NCBI GenBank assembly: GCA_029718625.1
Contig: CM056391.1
Coordinates: 25,546,141 to 25,610,140, forward strand
Direction: 5' to 3'
Origin: Synaphobranchus kaupii
Lineage: Eukaryota; Chordata; Actinopteri; Anguilliformes; Synaphobranchidae
Length of the DNA stretch: 64,000 nucleotides
The notes under the pieces were generated by a model. The model saw only the letters and a list, made by a program, of their open reading frames with translations, made no database searches and had not been told where the DNA came from. Shown here one piece after another: positions 37,501-49,300 of the stretch; the first letter of the stretch is position 1; every line of letters begins with the position of its first letter. Both the position numbers and the translations under genes were made by a program.

Positions 37501-39999
37501 CTCGGAATCCCTGGCTTAAAAAAAAAAATCCAGCGCCGCTAAACTACGCTTGCTATATCTAATCTACCCCGTTTCTTGTCTGCTTCTTTTTTTTTTTTTT
37601 TTTCATACAATGCTTTGCATACTTGTAAGGTTTTAGCTCGTAGGTAGATTGTCATCTTAGTTATAGGAGAAACGCCAACAAAGATGTGCATTTCCTCATT
37701 CCTCTTACCCTGTCAATCCCTTTGGAAGAAATATCCGTGTGCTGGTTGGTGAACGCATGTAGGTAGGACTGCTCTCTGAAGGCTACGCGGTCCCTATGGA
37801 TTTGTGTTACTTAGATTGACTGAACGTCTTGCAGGCTACATCTAACTTAACCTGAGGTGAATACCAATTTTTATACTTTATGATGTAATGTTGTTTACAT
37901 GACAATGCTAATGCTGTTTCACACGGATCTCTGTAATTAGGTGTGCGCTTCCAATTGTAGCTATGAATGAAAGCGATATAGGCTATAAGCAAGCTTCGTG
38001 CACTTGTATCCTGTTTTTAATCACGAACTGCAGGTAAACCTGTACCATTTTGTCTCGGATAGGCTACTTGTAGGCTAATTGTATTAATGTAGAATGCGTA
38101 GCCTTGGCTACTATTTTAATTTCTATTAAGTGTTCGGTGGAAAATAGTTATCTTGCTGAGTTGTGAATTAATCACACCCAAGCCACCTGGCATAGTCAGC
38201 CGTAATAATAAATCTGTTTATTGCTGTCAGAAAGATAGAAATATCGAAAATGGGAAAGTTGAAATATATGAGTATCGCTGAAAAGTGTTTGGGCTTATAA
38301 TTTAATTGCGCATGACATGATATAAGATTTAGCCTACTTTATAAATCATTGCCCTTGGGGGAATGATGTGGGTGATGGTTGTAAATTAAGTCTGATCTGG
38401 AGTTGTCATCATTTTGTCATTATTTAATCTACTGTTCTTAGTTACCTGCGGTTACAGTTCTGTGGGGTTGGTGGCTATTTGAACTATATACGAAAATAAG
38501 GATTCAGGGAGCCTAAATGTTTTTCTGTAGGCCTACGTTATTTTTTAAGGACATTGAAGTAAGGAAACACATTGAGAGAATGATAGGCTATATGTGTTTA
38601 GCTAGATTCATTGTTGAACGAAGCCAATTATAGCTAACCGTCCCGAATATTTTCAAGGCATAGATATGAGCGCAGATTGTTTAAGAAACAACTTCAACTG
38701 TCTTTTTACTGACATGAACACAGCTAACATATGCCTGTCGCCACGGTCGCAGACTTGATCAGATTAAGAGTATGCTATATGTCAATCATTCGTATTCCAT
38801 CAACAGCGTAATCCAGAATAATGTGGATTGAATGAAAAGCAGGCTATATGGCGAGTGCCTGGGATTAGGGTTGGGAAATTCAGGCACTAGAGCGCCCTCG
38901 CGCGAATCTAAAGAATTCAAGGACACACCTGTTGCTAATATTCTTCTTATAATTTGTGGAATTTAGAATAGATCCATAAATTGAAAGAATTGAATACATT
39001 TTATGTAAAAATATGAATTAATATTAGGCTATTTCCATTGGTTATTATCACAGTGGTAAGCTAATAAATAACATAACGTTATAGAACCGTTTTGAAAGTC
39101 GTGGCGCTTATTCATCTTGAGTGCCTAACCAAGCTTCCCAAAAATGTGATGCGTGGCCAGTTTTCAAAGTATCCTGTCGCCTCGCTTCCACCGATACCAT
39201 GGCTTTCCAACAGATACATGATTTAGAGATGCCCATTCCATTGCAAGGTTGTTACAGGGCTACTAATCCTGCAGCACGACGAACATGTGATACTATTTAG
39301 TCCCATTGTACGCTTCACCTGTCTCGGTCACTCTGGAGCCGCCGAGTGAACCAATAGGTTCACACACACAACGCCTTTGATATATTCTGTTTGGATTAAT
39401 TGTACTGACACTACAAGACTAAAGACCCCATAGTTTAACAACTAATTCAAGGAATCGTAGTAACACATCCCAATGAAGGCCCCGTACTCAGTTGTGCGTG
39501 GGAAATATTTTGAAAGGGTATCTCAGCCCTGAGATGGGATAATAATAATAATTACTAAGAAAAGTAAGAACATAATAAATCATCATAATAATCGTAAATT
39601 ATTACACAAAAAACGGCGATTCCTTTCATTGACAGCAAATAGCCTACTTAGGTAAACACAATGCCAATACCTTTTCAAGCAGCAGTGTGACAGATGTAAA
39701 GGTGTTTAATGCATTTCTTAAACAAACATTATAATTTTGATTAGGCTGCCCACCGCAACCTGTTTTGACTATTTATAAACGTCACTTGGGGGTCTTTGTT
39801 CTGTGCTTGCGTATTCGTTCATGTCGTGTAATGTTGCACAAGCCTACAGTATAGCTGTCATCTGTCGTATGTCCCCTTAGTTTAAATGTAGCTGATCCTA
39901 CCACACAGTGATGTATGTTAATGTAGGCCTATTATAGTCTAAGGTCATTTTTCGTTGCTGTATTTCATGGGAAGATAAGGACCACGTGCTGTAACACAC
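34599..39999. other. Upstream flank of ano1, no recognised gene or transposon
   Basis: No exon recognised. It contains an AAAT-type microsatellite (about 37047-37072). From about 37600 rightward TAGGCTA/TAGCCTA-type words are unusually frequent. Candidate cis-regulatory DNA for ano1 by position only. Confidence 0.45.
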
Positions 40000-40314
40000 G
40001 GACCGAATTGTATTGCTCTTTTCAGAAGGCTAACTAGCTGCATTTCAGTGGAAATTGGGGAAATACATTTTCCTTTTTATGTAGGCTACGTAGTGTCAGT
40101 CCAGTAGGAGTGGGCGATGCTCAAGAAGAAAAACTGGCGAAAGTTTCATCTCCGGACATTTACGGAATTGAGCCCTCTGGTGTAGGAAAGACGTTAGGCT
40201 ACCAGGAACAGTGTAACGGCACCTAGCCTAGTGAGAGTGCATGGGAGAGAGGGGAACTAAGGGTCTATTGGGATTTTAAAACGGAGCTGTGTGCGCTGGT
40301 AACAAAAAAAAAAA
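40000..40314 (+). promoter_or_regulatory. ano1: Presumed ano1 proximal promoter / 5' UTR
   Basis: Lies immediately 5' of the initiator exon. No TATA box is evident. A CACGTG E-box sits just upstream at 39983-39988, and an in-frame TAA at 40300 separates any upstream frame from the start. The transcription start cannot be placed from sequence. Confidence 0.4.
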
Positions 40315-40372
40315 ATGGATGGCAATGGAACGGGTCCGAGGAAAAGCATGAAAAATCATGCCAAAGGATCTG
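40315..40372 (+). CDS. ano1: ano1 coding exon 1 (initiator exon)
   Basis: Encodes residues 1-19 ([19 protein letters not shown]) plus the first base of codon 20, then a GTAGGA donor. The ATG has A at -3 and G at +4. An in-frame TAA at 40300-40302 lies just upstream, so this is the first possible in-frame start. The single left-over base joins exactly with GT at the start of exon 2 to make a Gly codon. That phase match is the main support, because a short polar N-terminus is poorly conserved. A 5' UTR exon further upstream cannot be excluded. Confidence 0.75.
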
Positions 40373-43300
40373 GTAGGAATATACACGTATATCTTGTTTA
40401 TTTATTACGGTAAATAAAATGTTAAAAAATATATTTTTTTATTAGCTTTTACAAGCAACATATTTAAAAGATGGATTTGGAATAAGCTCTGTGACATATG
40501 CTGTTTTACTACGCTATTTGGTATTGTTGTATATTCTGATAAAGTATGTGGTATGAATATGAGGATGTAGCCTAAATAATATAAATGACTATGGTATCGC
40601 TTACCCCTAATGCGGCAGAAGTTCTAAAGTTGAATAGGCTATCCTACATTCCTGGCCGTTTATTTTAATAACCGCGTGTTATTCGAAGCTGACTAAATCG
40701 CAAGTCTTCTTTTTTAAAAGTAGGGTACGGGGTGTGATATTTTTATTTGTCTGAAGCCCAGAAAAGAATATTGTCTACATTAGCTCGTACTTGTAAAACC
40801 GCATATCCGAATTCCACAGAGAAGCGATACTAATATTAGACTGAAGGAAGTTCCTTCTGCTTGTGCTGTTTTTAAAACCTTCATTCCCACGGAGACTCGT
40901 TCTCTAGTTTTTTTTTCTAACAACCTAAACATACAACTGGACTACAGCCCAGCGTCGAAAATGAAGTCAATAGAAGTCCGCTTGGGGAGCAAGCTTCAAG
41001 GCAACGACAAGCGCTTGACAAAAAGCAGCTGGACTGTAGCTTATCATTGAGGATGCTCACTTTTAAATTGACAGCGAAGCAACGTCTAGAAGTAAACGAT
41101 TCTTTAATTGCACTAATATAGAAGTTAATAATGACACTGGAGACCCTCAGATATATTATGAAACTCAACATTAAAGGAATCATGATCCTTTCACGGTTGT
41201 ACAGTGCATGTTTGAACGTGTAACCTACCCTCTTTTTCAGGATCTATGGGTGGTACCAAACAGATTTTAGAATAGGCCTGAATAATGCTTTTTGTTGTTT
41301 TGTTGTTGATGGGTTAAAATGTATGATGTGCACATTATCTTCCTTAATTGTTGAACTACATTGTTCATTCATACATTAGAAATGGTGGTTGCTTAAATAT
41401 ACAACATGGGTATATAATGGCCTGGATGGGTGAATAGCCTGGATTGCACATTTTAGGTGGCATATTCTCTAATTTATTGCAACAATTCACCATGAGTTCA
41501 TATTTCTGACAGCCCTCTGTAATATGAGATAAGTATCTGTTATTTAAAGCTATTGCTGCCACTATACCTGTGCAATAAGCTATCAAGCATTCTGCATAGA
41601 ATGACATAATGCACCTTCCCCTTAAATTTGAATGGTAAAATTATGTGGGTGCTATTTTGCATCTTACACAACTTAATTATTCTGACAAGTGCCAACGTAA
41701 AATATTCTTTCAGTAATGAGCTGCTATTTGCTTAATTTCAGTATTCTGAAAAGGACAAAGTCCTTTGCTCTTCATTAGAATCTGACTTTTTAAATTTGCT
41801 GACCATTTCTGCATTACAACAAGTTAAGAGACTCTCCGTGGTTCTAGTATGCATCTGTCAATGTCAATGCTTCTAGCAGATGTGGTTTTCACATTTTGAA
41901 ACATGGCCTTGGATTAGATGGTGTCCGTTCATCTATGCCTCATTCCAACTGTAATTATAAACGTGGGCACATTGAGATGCCGTGCTAAGTATCTGACAGG
42001 CTGGCATAACAGCAGCAAACAACTGTGAGTGTACCATTCAAAACATTTCATTATTCCACAAGTAAAATATGTCTTGCTGGCAGAGTGAAGGTTATGTATA
42101 CGGATGTGACAGTCAGCTTAATGGCATAGTGTTTCGGACTCTTAACCTGTGATTTATACTCAGCAGCTAATTTAGTCTGTGTATCTTGAAACCAGAAACT
42201 TGCACCTGAACTCAAGACGCTTTATCTCATGATTGATATCCTGACACTTTGGCAGTAACAGCCTATAGTGCAAGGATGGCTAATTAGCCCTGGAGAGCCA
42301 CAAGGCCAGCTGGTTTTTGATGTTACTCAGGAATTGATTAATAAAAGTGGTTAATTACAGTGAACTTATCTCACCTTTCTTCTTGGGTCTGTACTGGTAA
42401 CTGATTTTATAGTGAAAACCAGCAAACCCCATGGCTTTTTTGGACTAGTGTTAGCTAGCACTGGTCTATATGGATCCAAGAGCTGATATTGGGTTGGATT
42501 AGTAACTCCTAAATGGATGTTCACTAAGACATTCAAATCCTGCAGTGCATGTCATGGGCTGCCAGTCATCCCCTCTCTATCTTGCTTGCAGGTAAAACCT
42601 TTTTGGTTCACAATCGCTCAGGAAATCACCTCCCAGAGCTGGAGCAGCCATCTGCCATGAGGAACAATGATAAATACTCCCGGGTGCCCAGCAGAGAGAA
42701 AGGGGTGGACATCGTGAACATCAAGGGCATTGAGGATATTGGTTATGTCCAGCCAGACTCCATTGTAAGTCATCGTTTTTTAGTACCAGTTAACCAGGGC
42801 CCAGAATGTGCCATGTACAGAAACAATAAACTGATGTTGATACTGCATGGGGAAAATATCCCTGAAATTTCTTTACATTTAAGGCAGTTAGTGGACACTC
42901 TTATCTAGAGAAGCAGTTCAAGTTATATAATTGCTTGAGGGTGCAACAACAGTGCTACACGTGGGAATAGATGCTATGACCTCAGAGATGCGAGGCCAGT
43001 CATTTAGCCATTATGCTACACTGCCACACTATCAGAAACAAGAAGGTGGGGGGTCTGTATTGTGAATGTCACATTTGTGATAATTTGTGTGAATGCCCGA
43101 CTTCAACAGCAGCGAGAGTTTAAAGCAATGAAGCACTTTACAATGATTTGTGTTGTGAGAGAACCCTGGCATTTCATTGCTTGTCACGTGTACTTGTCAC
43201 GGTCACCCCCGGCAATACCAGCAGAGAGATTCAAACTGGACAGGGTCACCTCATCACCTGGCCCCATCGCACAACCTTTTTCCCAGCCAGTGTGGCTGGG

Positions 43301-46300
43301 GCCGTGTTGGCAGGGACGGTGAGATCAGGGAGTCCTTCTGCTGCTCCTGAGTAATATCACATCAAACGGGACATCTCACCCAAACACAGATGGTTCTGCC
43401 ATTGCCACTGCCTGCAGTCTGTGAACGCACAGATCAAAGGGAGCACATTATCTACGCCATTGCATTTCTGCTTTGCCTTTAGCTTGTTAAAGTTTATTTT
43501 TGGTAGATTTGTAGTCTTTTTATGGACCTTGGACATGGGTTCAAATCAAGAGTGAGTAACATCTGAGAGATGTACTTCTACCCACAGTACTGAAATAAAG
43601 GTCATTTGCAGGGGTGTTTTTTTTCTATGCATTTAGCTTGAAAAGCAGATATTAGGAGCCCAAAGTGAGCCACGGAAGAAATATGAGGGGGGGGATTTGT
43701 GTCCAAAATCAGTTAAGTTGCAAAATAAGGATTTGTTGGAATTCTCTGATTTTAACCATTTGCTCATTCTTTCATTCTCGGTCTTTATTTGAAAGGAATT
43801 TGCTCAGGAATGAGTGGAACTGGCTAAACCTTTAAATGCTTTGTTCACTTGGCCAACACAGGCAATGGTTCAAATACTGTAACTGTACCTATAAGCTAAG
43901 GTGCTCCATTTTATAATAAATAATTACAATAGATCAAAAATATATTTGTCTTTTGCTGGAAAATGTGAAGTAAGTGAACATTAAGAAAGCTACCAAACAT
44001 ACGTATGTAGCTATTTAAAATTTTTCTCATTCTAACTGCATCATTGTGCAATACGTTAATCGTGGAATGGGCAAAATCTGATCATTTTGAGATTCATTTC
44101 TCATAAGGACCTTCTAATCCGAGCCATTTAAAGGTGTTCTTATGTGCATGTCTGCACTTGTAATAAAAGAGCTGTGCTGGGGTTAGCCCCCTAGACTGCA
44201 GAACTGGCTCAGTTTCAGCCCCAGACCCAGAAGGTCAGACGGTTATGCTATACGCCTTCACAAGCGGGATAACCGATAAATTGATTTAAGCATGCAGTAT
44301 AATCAATTGTCGTTGTGAACGTCAATATGAAAATATAGGACAAAATGGTAACAGCGAGTAGGCTAGATCAGATGTTCATTGATTTGGGGCGGGGGGGGGA
44401 TTTGCCGCATAAATGGGTGGCATGTTTCTGAAATTATAAGTCGGCCGCTGGGTGATCAGACCGCATCCTCGAGTTTCCTGTGAGAAGTGAACTTTGCTCC
44501 GTCTTCCTGCTTGGAGCAGGCAGACACATGTTCTCCAGTGGGACCGGCCAGTGGTTTTTCAAGGCTGCTTTTGTTGATGTTTGATTATTGTGTCTTTTCT
44601 CTTCATTCTCCAGGATGCCATTTTTCGGCTTTATGTAAATACAAACCAATAATAAACAATACAGCTCTATTTGTGACAGGGCTGATTCTGTGACCTCAAC
44701 AACTGATGTTACCAACCCATAGTTCTCTCATTTGCACTGTGATAACCAAAGCGGCTTTTTAACAAATATGTACAATTGTCACGGTTAATATTTTTATGTT
44801 TAAGTTAATATTAGTTATTCTACATTATTATTTCAGCCTTACGCCTCGTGCACATTATTGTGATGCATTCCGGCAGAAGTCATTCATTTCAGTGGGACGA
44901 TGCGGCAACGTATCCGACTGCCCCTGCGTTCCGTTGAGGTCCGCCACCATCCGCCATTGCGTTGGAATTTTTCAACTTTTGCGTTTTTTTGCCGTGTGTC
45001 GAACAACCGGAAGTTGTTAGCTTTAGCACATGGGTGTGTAATTAAATATTAGCTAGCAAGCTAACGTTTCCTATAACATTGATTTTGACAACAATGCGTC
45101 ACATCATGTAATGATTGATGTATATAACGTTAGCTACTAGCTAGCTAGCTGACGTTCCATGTCATGTGTGGCTAGCTCTCGCTGTTGAAAGAGTCCGTAT
45201 GCGCCCCGCTACGCTATTTTGTCCAGCACGGCCAGTCCAGTTGGCTGCATCATATGACGTGCACAGTACACAGTAGTCTGCACAAGGTGTTATGTTTAAA
45301 GTGGATATACCAATATAATTGTATAATTTTAACTGTCTTAAAAATTTTTTTTATTGTTTCAGTCAAGATGAGTCTGAAGATTCAAACTTCAGCATACCCC
45401 CCTCATCAGAAAAAGGTGTTACATGCTATTGGCAAGCATGCACACCTAAGCTTTAAAATGTCACTGCAGGTGTAATTTATTACAGGGTGGTTGGCTGCCA
45501 GTCATAGCCTCTATTTTCAGTAAGGCTTTTATCAAGTTGCACATATAAAGATGAACATACAGTACATTTTAAATAGCGGGGGCTGGGGACCTTCTTAGCA
45601 GCCCATCATATGTATGTAGTGAGTAAGTAAGTGCCTTTGTGTACTAGATGTAGAGTCGGATCCGTAGGCACCATCCTCACAAAGGAATAATCCCCCATGA
45701 CAAGACCATGTCAATATGATATATCCGAAGTGACATTCCCCAGAGTGAGTCACCCTGTCACCAAACACTCTCAACAAAAATAACATCTCTACAGGCACTG
45801 TTTAAAGATGGAATGATGATTTTTTTTAGCCAGCACCCTGATTATCTCTGTCTCAAAAAAAGAAAGCAAATTAAAGATACAAACATGTTGCCGGTACCTG
45901 CATTTCAGAAAAGAGAATTCAAAGCAGGTTGAAGCTTGGTCGTTTTGTCTTCTGTCAGCTCCTGCCTTCCCTAATTTTTTTCTAGTAACGGACAGGTCTA
46001 ACAGGGAGGCCCTGCACTGCAGGCTAGGTCCAGCTAAACAGCTGGTTACTCTGTTTTATTGTCATATCCAGAAGCAGCTCTGTCATTGTTGGTAGGTTAC
46101 TGAAATGACGACACAAAGCCCTGAGCCTTCCCTTCGAAATGCAGTCAAGCCCAGGCACATTATAAGACATGGTTCTGCACAGAAAATATAAAGTGACTGA
46201 AACAGGTACAGCTTTTTCAGAGGCGACTTATGTCTGCCAAGCCACTTAAATTAATTGAGTCTCATAGTGTTGTTTCTTTATCTAAAACCATTGGCATGTC

Positions 46301-49300
46301 TCACAGTAGCTAAATGGATTTAGATTTAATTAGACTTTAGCTTGCTGGATACAAAGCCTGTAAATCCAATTTCTCACAGTTGTGTACGTTCCAATTGTTT
46401 AAAACAGCCTTTCTGCGAATTGGAAATCAATAATGGGGTCTTTTGTAGGCGGTGAAGTTTATTGATTATGTGAATGTTGGATTTTTCTTCTGAGTGGGTT
46501 CATTTAATTAGATCAATATCTCAGGGAAACACCCTTACCATCTTTGATAGTAAATAGCTTATGGCTATTTGGCCTTATTTATTACTTTCTTTTTTTTTGC
46601 AACAAAACTATTTTTTTGCCTGCCGAAATAATGAATACTGTATGCTATGAGGTCTGTACTTTATGAAATTAACAAAACAGGAAAGTATAATAAAATAAAC
46701 AGCAATACTTGGCCATCAGTCAAAGTGAAGGAGTCAGCACATCGCAGTTCAATTTAATTGGGGTCTATTGGCTTATAGCATACATGTTATACTAAAATAT
46801 CATGGAGGAGATGATCTTGATAGAGTAGAGAGGAGAGCTGTGTAAAACACCAGCTGTCAGGGGCCAGCATTTAGCCTCTGTGTGGCTTCAGCTAAAATCA
46901 GCATATTATCCCATTCATTAGATTGGCAGTCTAATACATTAATTGTATGTCATCGATAGGGTACAAATGGCACTGGATATTCTGGTAAACTTTTAAGAGT
47001 TACATGCTGACACACGGGCCACTATTAAAGCTAACTATCCTTTATATCTCTGCTGCAATAGTCAACCACTCGGCCAAAACAAGTGCATATTCTGTATTTG
47101 GGTTTTTTTTGTTGCATGTTATGACTAAGAATACAGTACAAAAATAATTGGTTGGCTCTACTCAAGAAGTAGCTGAGCTACCCCACAGTGGTATTTGAAA
47201 ATATTTGTACAAGTCATGTTTCAACATTAATATTGCTATTTCAAAAGAAATACACTGTCACTGTTTCTATTTTTTTTTCTTACATGCTGGGTGCCGGTAA
47301 CAGTAGATCATTTCCAGTGTATTTACTAGTTTAATGATTCTGTGATGTAACTATTTTGGATGAGAGCACACATCTGATGTGTGGTTCACTGTTTACATAT
47401 TCTTCCAAAGATTTCGCGTAATTAAGATAAACTGAATTTCACAAGAGAGAAGAGAACAAAGAGATAACTTACAGTCCTCCTTTTAATAGTCTTACAGATA
47501 TCTATGATTGCCAAACAGGTTTTGCATAGGTTAAGCTATATATTTCAACCACAACATTCCATTTATTGATAAATTTACTGTTTTAATGCCATATCTTATT
47601 TAACAGGATGCCGCAAATTGCACAAAAAACAAAATAATGGCTGCTCTTAGCATAAGTTCACAAGTAGTACCACATGTCAGAGTAACTGTTATCCTAATGT
47701 CCTATATACAGTGCCCTCCACAATTATTGGCACCCCTGGTAAAGATGAGTAAAAAGGGTTATAAAAAATTCACCTTTTGGTGAATTAGCTTAATCTCACA
47801 CTGAAAAAATGAGGAAAAATCCAACCATTAATTGAAGTAAATTTATTCTGAGAAAGAAAAAATCCCTCATCAATCCCTCAAAAAATCCCTCATCAAGAAA
47901 TCATTATTTTTACTATTATTGGCACCCCTGCATTTGATACTTTGTACAACCTCCCTTTGCCAATAAAACAAAGCAACAAGTTTTCTCCCGTAACATCTAA
48001 TAAGAATACAGAGCAAGGAATCTGAGACCATTCCTCTTTACAGAATCTCTCCAGATCATCCAGAGTCCTAGGTCCTCTCTTGTGCACTCTCCTCTTCAGC
48101 TCAGCCCACAGGTTTTCAATGGGGTTTAGGTCAGGGGACTGAGATGGCCATGGCAGAAGCTTGATTTTGTGTTCAGTTAACCATTTTTGTGTTGATTTGG
48201 ACGTATGTTTTGGATCATTGTCCTGCTGGAAGATCCAACGACGACCCAGTTTTAGTTTCCTGGCAGAGGCAGCCAGATTCAGATAAAAAATGTCCTGGTA
48301 TTTCATGGAATTCATGATGCCATGTACCCTAACAAGGTCCCCAGGGCCTTTGGAGGAAAAACAGCTCCACAACATCACGGAACCTCCACCATACTTAACA
48401 GTGGGGATCAGGTTATTTTCGGTATAGCCATCCTTCTTTTTACGCAAAACCCACCTTGAGTGTTGGTTGCCAAAAACCTCAATTTTCATTTCATCTGACC
48501 ATAGAACACGGTTCCAGTCAAAGTTCCAGTAGCATTTAGCAAACTCCAGGCGCTTACATTTGTGGTGAAATGACAGAAAATGCTTTTTTCTGGCATGCCT
48601 TCCGAATAATTTGTTGGCATGGAGGTGACGTCTAATGGTAGTTTTGGGGACTTGATGACCGCAAGATGCTACTTTCCTCTGTAATTCTCCAACAGTGATC
48701 CTTGGGAATTGTTTTGCCTCTCTTACCATCCTCCTCACTGTGCGTGGAGGCAAATTAAACTTGGGTCCTCTTCCAGGCAAGTTTGTAACAGTTCCAGTTG
48801 CTTTGAACTTTTTAAGTATTGTCCTTACGGTAGATATGGGCATGTTCAGGTGAGTAGCCTGACTTATGCAGCCATTCCCTGACTTATGAAGCTCAGCACA
48901 CTTTTCCCTCATTTGATTTGTTCTCTTATCTTTCCCATGTTGATGTATGAATAAGGGAATATGGCCTCTGTCTCACCTCATATTTATACCCTAGTGAAAC
49001 AGGAAGTCATGGATTACTGCTTGAAAGTTCCTAAACACTCTGATCAACTTTAAAAAGTAAAATATACATGGAAAAAATGCTTTAGTTACATTTTGTTCAT
49101 AAGAATTTCTAGGGGTGCCAATAATTGTAATAATTATTATTTCTTGATGAGGGATTTTATTTTCAAAATAAATTTACTTCAATTAAAGGTTGGATTTTTC
49201 TCATTTTTACAATGTGAGATTAAGCTAATTCACCAAAAGGTACATTTTTTATAACCCTTTTTACTCATCTTTACCAGGGGTGCCAATAATTGTGGAGGGC

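Noticed and set aside
44820..45200. Possible transposon with GCTAGCTAG palindromes
   Set aside because: A GC-richer stretch followed by CTAGCTAGC words looks repeat-derived, but no terminal repeats or target duplication could be found.
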